From Halictus rubicundus (Eukaryota; Arthropoda; Insecta; Hymenoptera; Halictidae), in NCBI RefSeq assembly GCF_050948215.1, contig NW_027488837.1, positions 124,001-188,000 on the forward strand: a stretch of 64,000 nucleotides of DNA. The letters run 5' to 3'. Below the pieces are notes generated by a model, which did no database searches, was not told where the DNA came from, and was given only the letters and a program-made list of their open reading frames with translations. Made by a program: the position numbers and the translations under genes. This document shows positions 14,291 to 23,536 of the stretch, piece after piece (the stretch's first letter is position 1; each line of letters opens with the position of its first letter).

Positions 14291-15630
14291 GAGGCTAGGA
14301 TACGATAGAGGATAGGATATAATACAGGATAGGATAGGATAGAGGATAGGATAGGATAGAGGATAGGATAGTATAGAGGATAGGATAGGATAGAGGAGAG
14401 GATAGGATAGAGAATGGGATAGGATAGAGGATAGGATAGGATAGAGGATAGGATAGGATAGAGGATAGGATAGGATAGAGGATATGATAGGATAGAGGAT
14501 AGGATAGGATAGGATAGAGGATAGGATAGGATATTGGATGGGATAAGATAGGATAGAGGATAGGATAGAGGATTGGATAGGATAGAGGATAGGATAGGGT
14601 AGAGGATAGGATGGGATAGAGGATAGGATAGGATAGAGGATAGGATAGGATAGATGATATTATAGGATAGAGGATAGGATAGGATAGAGGATAGAATAGG
14701 ATAGAGGTTAGGATAGGATAGAGGATAGGATAGGATAGAGGATAGGATAGGAGAGAAGGATAGAATAGGATAGAGGATAGGATACGATAGAGGATAGGAT
14801 AGAGGATAGGATAGGTTAGAGGATAGGATAGGATAGGATAGAGGATAGGATAGGATAGAGGATAGGATAGGATAGAGGATAGGATAGGATAGAGGATAGT
14901 ATAGGATAGAGTATAGGATAGGATGGAGGATAGGATAGGCTAGAGGATAGGATAGGATAGAGGATAGGATAGGATAGAGGATAGTATAGGATAGAGGATA
15001 GGATAGGATAGAGGATAGTATAGGATAGAGGATAGGATAGGATAGAGGATAGGATAGGATAGAGGATAGGATAGGTTTGAGGATAGTATAGGATAGAGGA
15101 TAGGATAGGATAGAGGATAGGATAGGATAGAGGATATGATATTATAGAGGATAGGATAGGGTAGAGGATAGGATAGGATAGAGGATAGGATAGGATAGAC
15201 GATAGGATAGGATAGAGGATAGGATATGATAGAGGATAGGATAGGATAGAGTATAGGATAGGATAGAGGATAGGATAGGATATAGGATAGGATGGGATAG
15301 AGGATAGGATAGGATAGAGGATAGGAAATGATAGAGGATAGGATAGGATAGAGGATAGGATAAAGGATTGGATAGGATAGAGGTCAGGATACGGTAGAGT
15401 ATAGGGTAGGATAGAGGATAGGATAGGATAGAGAATAGGATAGGAAAGAGGATAGGATAGGATAGTGGATAGGATAGGATAGAGGATATGATAGGATAGA
15501 GTATGGGATAGGGAAGAGGAGAGGATAGGATAGAGGATAGGATAGGATAGAGGATAGGATAGGATAGAGGATAGGATAGTATAGAGGATAGGATAGTATA
15601 GAGGATAGGATAGGATAGAGGATAGGAAAT
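14291..15630. repeat. 17-bp satellite array, part of the 5.7 kb offset duplication
   Basis: Returns to near-consensus units. Rare variants keep the same order as at 20,006-21,340: ggagagaagg near 14,752, a run of gtatagg and ggctagagg variants, then ggtcaggatacgg and gtatgggataggg. The offset is 5,715 at the start and 5,710 after a 5-bp (one-pentamer) difference near 14,850. The match ends near 15,624, where this copy has ggaaatgatag and the other does not. No gene. Confidence 0.9.
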
Positions 15631-16164
15631 GATAGAGGATAGGATAGGATAGAGGATAGGATAAAGGATTGGATAGGATAGAGGTCAGGATACGGTAGAG
15701 TATAGGGTAGGATAGAGGATAGGATAGGATAGAGAATAGGATAGGAAAGAGGATAGGATAGGATAGTGGATAGGATAGGATAGAGGATATGATAGGATAG
15801 AGTATGGGATAGGGAAGAGGAGAGGATAGGATAGAGGATAGGATAGGATAGAGGATAGGATAGGATAAAGGATAGGATAGGATAGTGGATAGGATAGGAT
15901 AGAGGATAGCATAGAGAATAGGATAGGATACAGGATAGGATAGGCGATTGGATAGGATAGATGATATTATAGGAAAGAGGATATGATATGATAGAGGATA
16001 CGATATTATAGAGGATAGGGTAGGATAGAGGATAGGATAGGATAGGGTAGGATAGAGGATAGGATAGGATAGAGGATAGGATAGGATAGTGGATAGGATA
16101 GGATGAAGATAGGATAGGAAAGAGGATAGGATAGGATAGAGGAGAGGATAGGATAGAGGATAGG

Positions 16165-16183
16165 ATAGGTTAGAGGATAGGAT
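16165..16183. other. Empty retroposon site
   Basis: Same uninterrupted 19 bp. The downstream flank differs slightly, with a gcggat variant two units later. Confidence 0.7.
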
Positions 16184-17811
16184 AGGATAGCGGATAGGAT
16201 AGAGGATAGGATAGAGGATTGGATAGGATAGTGGATACGATATTATAGAGGATAGGGTAGGATAAAGGATAGGATAGGATATAGGATAGGATAGGATAGA
16301 GGATAGGATAGGATAGAGGATAGGATAGGATAGGGGATAGGATAGGATAGAGGATAGGATAGGATAAAGGTTTGGATAGGATAGAGGATAGGATAGGATA
16401 GAGGATAGGATAGGATAGAGGATACGATATAGGATTGGATACGATAGAGGATAGGATAGGAAAGAGGATAGGATAGGATAGAGGATAGGATAGGATAGAG
16501 GATGGGATGGGATAAAGGATACGATATTATAGAGGATAGGATAGGATAGGATAGAGGATACGATATAGGATTGGATAGGATAGAGGATAGGATAGGAAAG
16601 AGGATAGGGTAGGATAGAGGATAGGATAGGATAGAGGATAGGATAGGATAGAGGATAGGATAGGATAGAGGATAGGATGGGATAGAGGATACGATATTAT
16701 AGAGGATAGGATAGGATAGACGATAGGATAGGATAGAGGATAGGATAGGATAGAGGATAGGATAGGATAGAGGATAGCATAGGATAGACGATAGGATAGG
16801 ATAGAGGATAGGATAGGATAGAGGATAGGATAGGATAGTGGATAGGATAGGATAGAGTATAGGATAGGATAGAGGATAGGATAGGATATTGGATGGGATA
16901 AGATAGGATAGAGGATAGGATATAGGATTGGATAGGATAGAGGATAGGATAGGGTAGAGGATAGGATAGGATAGAGGATAGGATAGGATAGAGGATAGGA
17001 TAGGATAGAGGATAGGATGGGATAGAGGATAGGATAGGATAGAGGATACGATATTATAGAGGATAGGATAGGATAGACGATAGGATCGGATAGAGAATAG
17101 GACAGGGCATTGGATAGGAAAGAGGATAGGATAGGATAGAGGATAGGATAGGATAGTGGATAGGATAGGATAGAGGATAGGATAGGATAGAGGATAGGAT
17201 AGGATAGATGATATTATAGGATAGAGGATAGGATAGGATAGAGGGTACGATATTATAGAGGATAGGATAGGATAGACGATAGGATCGGATAGAGAATAGG
17301 ACAGGGAATTGGATAGGAAAGAGGATAGGATAGGATAGAGGATAGGATAGGATAGAGGATAGGATAGGATAGAGGATAGGATAGGATAGAGGATAGGATA
17401 GGATAGAGGATAGGATAGTATAGAGGATAGGATAGTATAGAGGATAGGATAGGATAGAGGATAGGATAGGATAGAGGATAGGATAGGATATTGGATACGA
17501 TAGGCTTGAGGATAGGTTTGGTGAGAGGATAGGATAGGATAAAGGATAGGATAGGATAGTGGATAGGATAGGATAGAGGATAGCATAGAGAATAGGATAG
17601 GATACAGGATAGGATAGGCGATTGGATAGGATAGATGATATTATAGGAAAGAGGATATGATATGATAGAGGATACGATATTATAGAGGATAGGGTAGGAT
17701 AGAGGATAGGATAGGATAGAGGATAGGATAGGATAGTGGATAGGATAGGATGAAGATAGGATAGGAAAGAGGATAGGATAGGATAGAGGAGAGGATAGGA
17801 TAGAGGATAGG

Positions 17812-17830
17812 ATAGGTTAGAGGATAGGAT
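17812..17830. other. Empty retroposon site
   Basis: Same uninterrupted 19 bp; the downstream gattgg and tggatacg variants follow after one unit. Confidence 0.7.
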
Positions 17831-19255
17831 AGGATAGAGGATTGGATAGGATAGTGGATACGATATTATAGAGGATAGGGTAGGATAAAGGATAGGATAG
17901 GATATAGGATAGGATAGGATAGAGGATAGGATAGGATAGAGGATAGGATAGGATAGGGGATAGGATAGGATAGAGGATAGGATAGGATAAAGGTTTGGAT
18001 AGGATAGAGGATAGGATAGGATAGAGGATAGGATAGGATAGAGGATACGATATAGGATTGGATACGATAGAGGATAGGATAGGAAAGAGGATAGGATAGG
18101 ATAGAGGATAGATAGGATAGAGGATGGGATGGGATAAAGGATACGATATTATAGAGGATAGGATAGGATAGGATAGAGGATACGATATAGGATTGGATAG
18201 GATAGAGGATAGGATAGGAAAGAGGATAGGGTAGGATAGAGGATAGGATAGGATAGAGGATAGGATAGGATAGAGGATAGGATAGGATAGCGGATAGGAT
18301 GGGATAGAGGATACGATATTATAGAGGATAGGATAGGATAGACGATAGGATAGGATAGAGGATAGGATAGGATAGAGGATAGGATAGGATAGAGGATAGG
18401 ATAGGATAGACGATAGGATAGGATAGAGGATAGGATAGGATAGAGGATAGGATAGGATAGTGGATAGGATAGGATAGAGTATAGGATAGGATAGAGGATA
18501 GGATAGGATATTGGATGGGATAAGATAGGATAGAGGATAGGATATAGGATTGGATAGGATAGAGGATAGGATAGGGTAGAGGATAGGATAGGATAGAGGA
18601 TAGGATAGGATAGAGGATAGGATAGGATAGAGGATAGGATGGGATAGAGGATAGGATAGGATAGAGGATACGATATTATAGAGGATAGGATAGGATAGAC
18701 GATAGGATCGGATAGAGAATAGGACAGGGCATTGGATAGGAAAGAGGATAGGATAGGATAGAGGATAGGATAGGATAGTGGATAGGATAGGAAAGAGGAT
18801 AGGATAGGATAGAGGATAGGATAGGATAGATGATATTATAGGATAGAGGATAGGATAGGATAGAGGATACGATATTATAGAGGATAGGATAGGATAGACG
18901 ATAGGATCGGATACAGAATAGGACAGGGAATTGGATAGGAAAGAGGATAGGATAGGATAGAGGATAGGATAGGATAGAGGATAGGATAGGATAGAGGATA
19001 GGATAGAATAGAGGATAGGATAGGCTAGAGGATAGGATAGGATAGAGGATAGGATGGGATAGAGGATAGTATAGGATAGAGGATAGGATAGGATAGACGA
19101 TAGGATATGATAGACGATAGGATAGGATAGAGGATAGGATAGGATAGAGGATAGGATAGGATAGAGGATAGGATAGGATAGAGGATAGGATGGGATAAAG
19201 GATACGATATTATAGAGGATAGGATAGGATAGGATAGAGGATATGATCGGATAGA

Positions 19256-20005
19256 GCATAGGATAGGTTTGAGGATATTATACGATAGAATATGATAGAG
19301 GATACGATATTATAGAGGATACAATACGGTAGAGGATAGGATAGGGAATTCTATAGGACAGAGGATAGGATACGATAGAGGATACGAAATTATAGAGGAT
19401 AGGATAGGATAGAGGATAGGATCGGATAGAGGATAGGATAGGGGATTGGATAGAATAGAGGGTAGGATAGGATATAGGATAGGATAAGATAGAGGATAGG
19501 ATAGGATAGAGGATAGGAAATAGGATTGAATAGAATAGAGGATAGGATATAATACAGGATATTATAGGATAGTCGATAGGATAGGATTGAGGATAGGACG
19601 GGATAGAGGAGAGGATAGAGAATAGGATAGGATAGAGGGTAGGATAGGCGATTGGATAGGATAGCGGATAGGAGACGATAGAGGATATGATAGGATAGAG
19701 TATAGGATAGGATGCAGAATAGGATAGGATAGGTGATAGGATAGGATAGAGGATAGGGGATTGGATAGGATAGAGGATAGGATATAATACAGGATATGAT
19801 AGGATACAGGATAGGATAGGATTGAGGATAGGACGGGATAGACGATAGGATACAGGATTGGATAGGATAGAGGATATTATAGGAAAGAGGGTGGGATCTG
19901 ATAGAGGATACGTTATTATAGAGGATAGGGTAGGATAGAGGATCGGATAGGATAGAGGATTGGATAGGATAGAGGGTAGCATGGGATTGAGGATAGGATA
20001 TGTTA
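19256..20005. repeat. Divergent satellite variant block, copy 2
   Basis: Duplicate of 13,541-14,290. The marker ggtttgagga lies at 13,551 and 19,266 (offset 5,715), and the EcoRI-containing variant gggaattctatagg is also shared (site at 19,346). The minus-strand conceptual translation of the block is identical in both copies, so few substitutions have occurred since the duplication. Confidence 0.87.
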
Positions 20006-21701
20006 GAGGCTAGGATACGATAGAGGATAGGATATAATACAGGATAGGATAGGATAGAGGATAGGATAGGATAGAGGATAGGATAGTATAGAGGATAGGA
20101 TAGGATAGAGGAGAGGATAGGATAGAGAATGGGATAGGATAGAGGATAGGATAGGATAGAGGATAGGATAGGATAGAGGATAGGATAGGATAGAGGATAT
20201 GATAGGATAGAGGATAGGATAGGATAGGATAGAGGATAGGATAGGATATTGGATGGGATAAGATAGGATAGAGGATAGGATAGAGGATTGGATAGGATAG
20301 AGGATAGGATAGGGTAGAGGATAGGATGGGATAGAGGATAGGATAGGATAGAGGATAGGATAGGATAGATGATATTATAGGATAGAGGATAGGATAGGAT
20401 AGAGGATAGAATAGGATAGAGGTTAGGATAGGATAGAGGATAGGATAGGATAGAGGATAGGATAGGAGAGAAGGATAGAATAGGATAGAGGATAGGATAC
20501 GATAGAGGATAGGATAGAGGATAGGATAGGTTAGAGGATAGGATAGGATAGGATAGAGGATAGGATAGGATAGAGGATAGGATAGAGGATAGGATAGGAT
20601 AGAGGATAGTATAGGATAGAGGATAGGATAGGATAGAGGATAGGATAGGCTAGAGGATAGGATAGGATAGAGGATAGGATAGGATAGAGGATAGTATAGG
20701 ATAGAGGATAGGATAGGATAGAGGATAGTATAGGATAGAGGATAGGATAGGATAGAGGATAGGATAGGATAGAGGATAGGATAGGTTTGAGGATAGTATA
20801 GGATAGAGGATAGGATAGGATAGAGGATAGGATAGGATAGAGGATATGATATTATAGAGGATAGGATAGGGTAGAGGATAGGATAGGATAGAGGATAGGA
20901 TAGGATAGACGATAGGATAGGATAGAGGATAGGATATGATAGAGGATAGGATAGGATAGAGTATAGGATAGGATAGAGGATAGGATAGGATATAGGATAG
21001 GATGGGATAGAGGATAGGATAGGATAGAGGATAGGAAATGATAGAGGATAGGATAGGATAGAGGATAGGATAAAGGATTGGATAGGATAGAGGTCAGGAT
21101 ACGGTAGAGTATAGGGTAGGATAGAGGATAGGATAGGATAGAGAATAGGATAGGAAAGAGGATAGGATAGGATAGTGGATAGGATAGGATAGAGGATATG
21201 ATAGGATAGAGTATGGGATAGGGAAGAGGAGAGGATAGGATAGAGGATAGGATAGGATAGAGGATAGGATAGGATAGAGGATAGGATAGTATAGAGGATA
21301 GGATAGTATAGAGGATAGGATAGGATAGAGGATAGGATAGGATAGAGGATAGGATAGGATATTGGATACGATAGGCTTGAGGATAGGTTTGGTGAGAGGA
21401 TAGGATAGGATAAAGGATAGGATAGGATAGTGGATAGGATAGGATAGAGGATAGCATAGAGAATAGGATAGGATACAGGATAGGATAGGCGATTGGATAG
21501 GATAGATGATATTATAGGAAAGAGGATATGATATGATAGAGGATACGATATTATAGAGGATAGGGTAGGATAGAGGATAGGATAGGATAGAGGATAGGAT
21601 AGGATAGTGGATAGGATAGGATGAAGATAGGATAGGAAAGAGGATAGGATAGGATAGAGGAGAGGATAGGATAGAGGATAGGATAGGTTAGAGGATAGGA
21701 T
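20006..21701. repeat. 17-bp satellite array leading to the first retroposon
   Basis: Near-consensus array. The first 1.33 kb copies 14,291-15,624. From about 20,995 to the insertion, and on to about 22,088, the sequence is repeated at 22,472-23,566 (offset 1,477) together with the retroposon. The last 19 bases before the element form the upstream target-site duplication. No gene. Confidence 0.92.
21683..21701. repeat. Target-site duplication, 5' side, retroposon copy 1
   Basis: ataggttagaggataggat. It matches 22,040-22,058 right after the poly(A). The first a and the last t may belong to the tail or the element, so the certain length is 17 bp. The ggttag variant is uncommon in the array, so the match is not merely the 17-bp satellite period. 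Confidence 0.85.
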
Positions 21702-21746
21702 GCCGCCGGGCATCTCGAGCGGGGGCTCTGATGCTCATCGGGCGGC
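21702..21746 (+). other. Predicted hairpin 1 of the retroposon, 5' end
   Basis: gccgcc at 21,702-21,707 can pair with ggcggc at 21,741-21,746, enclosing a region with the palindrome ctcgag and a small gatg/catc pairing. Base pairing was read by eye and no energy was computed. It closes the first 45 nt of the element. Confidence 0.45.
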
Positions 21747-21757
21747 CTAACAGGGGG

Positions 21758-21791
21758 GAAGGCGCCACGTCGTCCGTTGCGTGGTGCCTTC
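21758..21791 (+). other. Predicted hairpin 2 of the retroposon, 12-bp stem
   Basis: gaaggcgccacg (21,758-21,769) pairs with cgtggtgccttc (21,780-21,791) along all 12 positions with one G-U pair; the loop is tcgtccgttg. It is the longest perfect stem of the element and is unchanged in copy 2 (23,235-23,268). Confidence 0.65.
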
Positions 21792-21810
21792 GGATAGAGT
21801 AGGTACGGGA

Positions 21811-21828
21811 GGGGGCCGCGTCCCCCCC
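21811..21828 (+). other. Predicted hairpin 3 of the retroposon, G5/C5 stem
   Basis: ggggg (21,811-21,815) faces a run of C at 21,822-21,828 over the short loop ccgcgt. Several registers are possible because the C run is longer than needed. Confidence 0.4.
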
Positions 21829-21846
21829 TGGGTGGTATGCTAAGGC

Positions 21847-21892
21847 GGGGGCACACCGGATTGACATGCGCGCGCAGAGCACGGGTGCCCCC
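21847..21892 (+). other. Predicted hairpin 4 of the retroposon, 8-bp stem
   Basis: gggggcac (21,847-21,854) is the exact reverse complement of gtgccccc (21,885-21,892). The 30-nt loop contains an alternating gcgcgc run that differs by one base between the two copies. Confidence 0.5.
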
Positions 21893-21922
21893 AGGAGTCT
21901 AGGGACGGACGGGGAGGAGTTA

Positions 21923-21965
21923 GTGGGTATACTCGGCGTTGCACCAACCAGCCGAGGAGTCCCAC
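21923..21965 (+). other. Predicted hairpin 5 of the retroposon, bipartite stem before the tail
   Basis: gtggg (21,923-21,927) pairs with cccac (21,961-21,965), and ctcggc (21,932-21,937) pairs with gccgag (21,951-21,956), with 4-nt internal loops between. The apical region can form a further gttg/caac pairing. A structured stem close to the 3' end is what LINE reverse transcriptases often recognise; that role is an inference here. Confidence 0.6.
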
Positions 21966-21968
21966 ATA

Positions 21969-22002
21969 ACCCGGACCACCCCCCCCCCGGGGGGGTTCGG
22001 GT
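21969..22002 (+). other. Predicted hairpin 6 of the retroposon, C/G-tract stem
   Basis: acccgga (21,969-21,975) pairs with ttcgggt (21,996-22,002) with one G-U pair, and the C10 tract (21,979-21,988) faces a G7 tract (21,989-21,995). The C tract is 10 long here and 9 in copy 2. It ends 25 nt before the poly(A). Confidence 0.55.
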
Positions 22003-22027
22003 ATCCGTAACGAGATTACCTCCTCGG

Positions 22028-22040
22028 AAAAAAAAAAAAA
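22028..22040 (+). other. Poly(A) tail of retroposon copy 1 (13 A)
   Basis: A run of 13 A directly after cctcgg and directly before taggttagagg. It fixes the + orientation of the element. No AATAAA signal precedes it. The last A may count as part of the target-site duplication. Confidence 0.85.
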
Positions 22041-22058
22041 TAGGTTAGAGGATAGGAT
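22040..22058. repeat. Target-site duplication, 3' side, retroposon copy 1
   Basis: ataggttagaggataggat, identical to 21,683-21,701. After it the satellite continues with the same unit order as in the empty sites, including the following gattgg and tggatacgatattatag variants. Confidence 0.85.
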
Positions 22059-23159
22059 AGGATAGAGGATAGGATAGAGGATAGGATAGAGGATTGGATA
22101 GGATAGTGGATACGATATTATAGAGGATAGGGTAGGATAGAGGATAGGATAGGATAGAGGATAGGATAGGATAGTGGATAGGATAGGATAGACGATAGGA
22201 TAGGATAGAGGATAGGATATGATAGAGGATAGAGTTTAGGATAGGATATAGGATAGGATGGGATAGAGGATAGGATAGGATAGAGTATAGGATAGGATAG
22301 AGTTTAGGATAGGATATAGGATAGGATGGGATAGAGGATAGGATAGGATAGAGGATAGGGTAGGATAGAGGATAGGATAGGATAGGGGATTGGATCGGAT
22401 ACAGGATAGGATACGATAGAGGATAGGATAGGATAGAGGATAGGATAGGATAGAGGATAGGACACGATAGAGGATAGGATGGGATAGAGGATAGGATAGG
22501 ATAGAGGATAGGAAATGATAGAGGATAGGATAGGATAGAGGATAGGATAAAGGATTGGATAGGATAGAGGTCAGGATACGGTAGAGTATAGGGTAGGATA
22601 GAGGATAGGATAGGATAGAGAATAGGATAGGAAAGAGGATAGGATAGGATAGTGGATAGGATAGGATAGAGGATATGATAGGATAGAGTATGGGATAGGG
22701 AAGAGGAGAGGATAGGATAGAGGATAGGATAGGATAGAGGATAGGATAGGATAGAGGATAGGATAGTATAGAGGATAGGATAGTATAGAGGATAGGATAG
22801 GATAGAGGATAGGATAGGATAGAGGATAGGATAGGATATTGGATACGATAGGCTTGAGGATAGGTTTGGTGAGAGGATAGGATAGGATAAAGGATAGGAT
22901 AGGATAGTGGATAGGATAGGATAGAGGATAGCATAGAGAATAGGATAGGATACAGGATAGGATAGGCGATTGGATAGGATAGATGATATTATAGGAAAGA
23001 GGATATGATATGATAGAGGATACGATATTATAGAGGATAGGGTAGGATAGAGGATAGGATAGGATAGAGGATAGGATAGGATAGTGGATAGGATAGGATG
23101 AAGATAGGATAGGAAAGAGGATAGGATAGGATAGAGGAGAGGATAGGATAGAGGATAGG
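22059..23159. repeat. 17-bp satellite array between the two retroposon copies
   Basis: Satellite without genes. A stretch of about 385 bp (22,089-22,471) is not part of the surrounding duplication; it has two gtttaggatagg variants about 70 bp apart and a gggattggatcggatacagg variant. From about 22,472 the sequence repeats 20,995 onward at an offset of 1,477. Confidence 0.92.
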
Positions 23160-23178
23160 ATAGGTTAGAGGATAGGAT
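23160..23178. repeat. Target-site duplication, 5' side, retroposon copy 2
   Basis: ataggttagaggataggat, the same sequence as around copy 1. This shows that copy 2 was made by DNA duplication and not by a second insertion. Confidence 0.85.
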
Positions 23179-23234
23179 GCCGCCGGGCATCTCGAGCGGG
23201 GGCTCGGATGCTCATCGGGCGGCCTAACAGGGGG

Positions 23235-23268
23235 GAAGGCGCCACGTCGTCCGTTGCGTGGTGCCTTC
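23235..23268 (+). other. Predicted 12-bp-stem hairpin, retroposon copy 2
   Basis: Same 12-bp stem as at 21,758-21,791 with no change in either arm. Confidence 0.6.
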
Positions 23269-23399
23269 GGATAGAGTAGGTACGGGAGGGGGCCGCGTCC
23301 CCCCCTGGGTGGTATGCTAAGGCGGGGGCACACCGGATTGACATGGGCGCGCAGAGCACGGGTGCCCCCAGGAGTCTAGGGACGGACGGGGAGGAGTTA

Positions 23400-23478
23400 G
23401 TGGGTATACTCGGCGTTGCACCAACCAGCCGAGGAGTCCCACATAACCCGGACCACCCCCCCCCGGGGGGGTTCGGGT
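23400..23478 (+). other. Predicted 3' double hairpin, retroposon copy 2
   Basis: Bipartite stem at 23,400-23,442 and C/G-tract stem at 23,446-23,478. Both are unchanged from copy 1 apart from one C lost from the C tract. Confidence 0.5.
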
Positions 23479-23503
23479 ATCCGTAACGAGATTACCTCCT
23501 CGG

Positions 23504-23518
23504 AAAAAAAAAAAAAAA
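23504..23518 (+). other. Poly(A) tail of retroposon copy 2 (15 A)
   Basis: Fifteen A compared with 13 in copy 1. Homopolymer slippage after the duplication is enough to explain this, and sequencing error cannot be excluded. Confidence 0.85.
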
Positions 23519-23536
23519 TAGGTTAGAGGATAGGAT
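23518..23536. repeat. Target-site duplication, 3' side, retroposon copy 2
   Basis: ataggttagaggataggat directly after the tail, as in copy 1. Confidence 0.85.

Larger units (their letters stand above)
15631..19255. repeat. 17-bp satellite array with a tandem repeat of about 1.62 kb
   Basis: The segment from about 15.85 to 17.33 kb is repeated at about 17.52-18.97 kb. Markers gggtaggataaagg (16,255 and 17,878), attggatgggataag (16,888 and 18,510) and ggatcggatagagaataggac (near 17,083 and 18,705) give an offset of 1,622-1,623. The left part is offset by about 1,684. Empty retroposon sites lie at 16,165-16,183 and 17,812-17,830. No gene. Confidence 0.9.
21702..22040 (+). mobile_element. GC-rich poly(A)-tailed retroposon (SINE or 5'-truncated LINE), copy 1
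   Basis: Non-satellite insert of 339 bp, rich in G and C, inside the satellite. It begins gccgccgggcatc and ends cctcgg plus 13 A. A 17-19 bp target-site duplication flanks it, and matching empty sites exist elsewhere in the window. These are hallmarks of target-primed reverse transcription by LINE machinery. The element is a chain of strong hairpins (listed separately). No reverse transcriptase, tRNA-like head or proper pol III boxes are visible. A frame from 21,703 could encode PPGISSGGSDAHRAA and then TAA at 21,748-21,750, which might be the tail of a LINE ORF2. The paired gtggg...cccac stem before the tail recalls 3' regions of R1-clade LINEs from memory, which was not checked. A SINE with a LINE-derived tail is the alternative. 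Confidence 0.82.
20995..22088. repeat. Segmental duplication carrying the retroposon, copy 1
   Basis: About 1.09 kb, made of 0.7 kb of satellite, the retroposon, both target-site duplications and about 30 bp of downstream satellite. It is repeated at 22,472-23,566. Two different insertions would not share identical flanks on both sides, so the insertion came first and the duplication later. Confidence 0.85.
23179..23518 (+). mobile_element. GC-rich poly(A)-tailed retroposon, copy 2
   Basis: 340 bp, the same as 21,702-22,040 except for four differences seen by eye: ctctgatg becomes ctcggatg, gacatgcgcg becomes gacatgggcg, C10 becomes C9, and A13 becomes A15. The first change would be silent (tct to tcg, Ser) if the short frame at the 5' end were coding. 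All predicted stems are kept. Same orientation as copy 1. It arose by duplication of the insertion-bearing segment. Identity is as uncertain as for copy 1: SINE or truncated LINE 3' end. Confidence 0.82.

Noticed and set aside
21702..21750. C-terminal tail of a LINE ORF2 as a coding feature
   Set aside because: Only 15 codons before a stop, with no recognised motif. The silent difference between copies is a single base and proves nothing. I kept it as a remark in the element entry.
21551..21882. Minus-strand open frames across the retroposon (101 and 64 codons, also at 23,028-23,359)
   Set aside because: They are antisense to the element and one continues into satellite peptide. Both copies have them only because the locus is duplicated.
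21994..22006. B-box-like ggttcgggtatcc as a pol III promoter
   Set aside because: It has two extra bases relative to the GGTTCRANYCC consensus, lies near the 3' end, and no A box is found at the proper distance. It is also part of a stem.
21866..22048. Small + strand open frame of 60 codons inside the retroposon
   Set aside because: It runs through the hairpins and the poly(A) into the satellite (a lysine run from the A tract). It matches no protein that I recognise and looks incidental.
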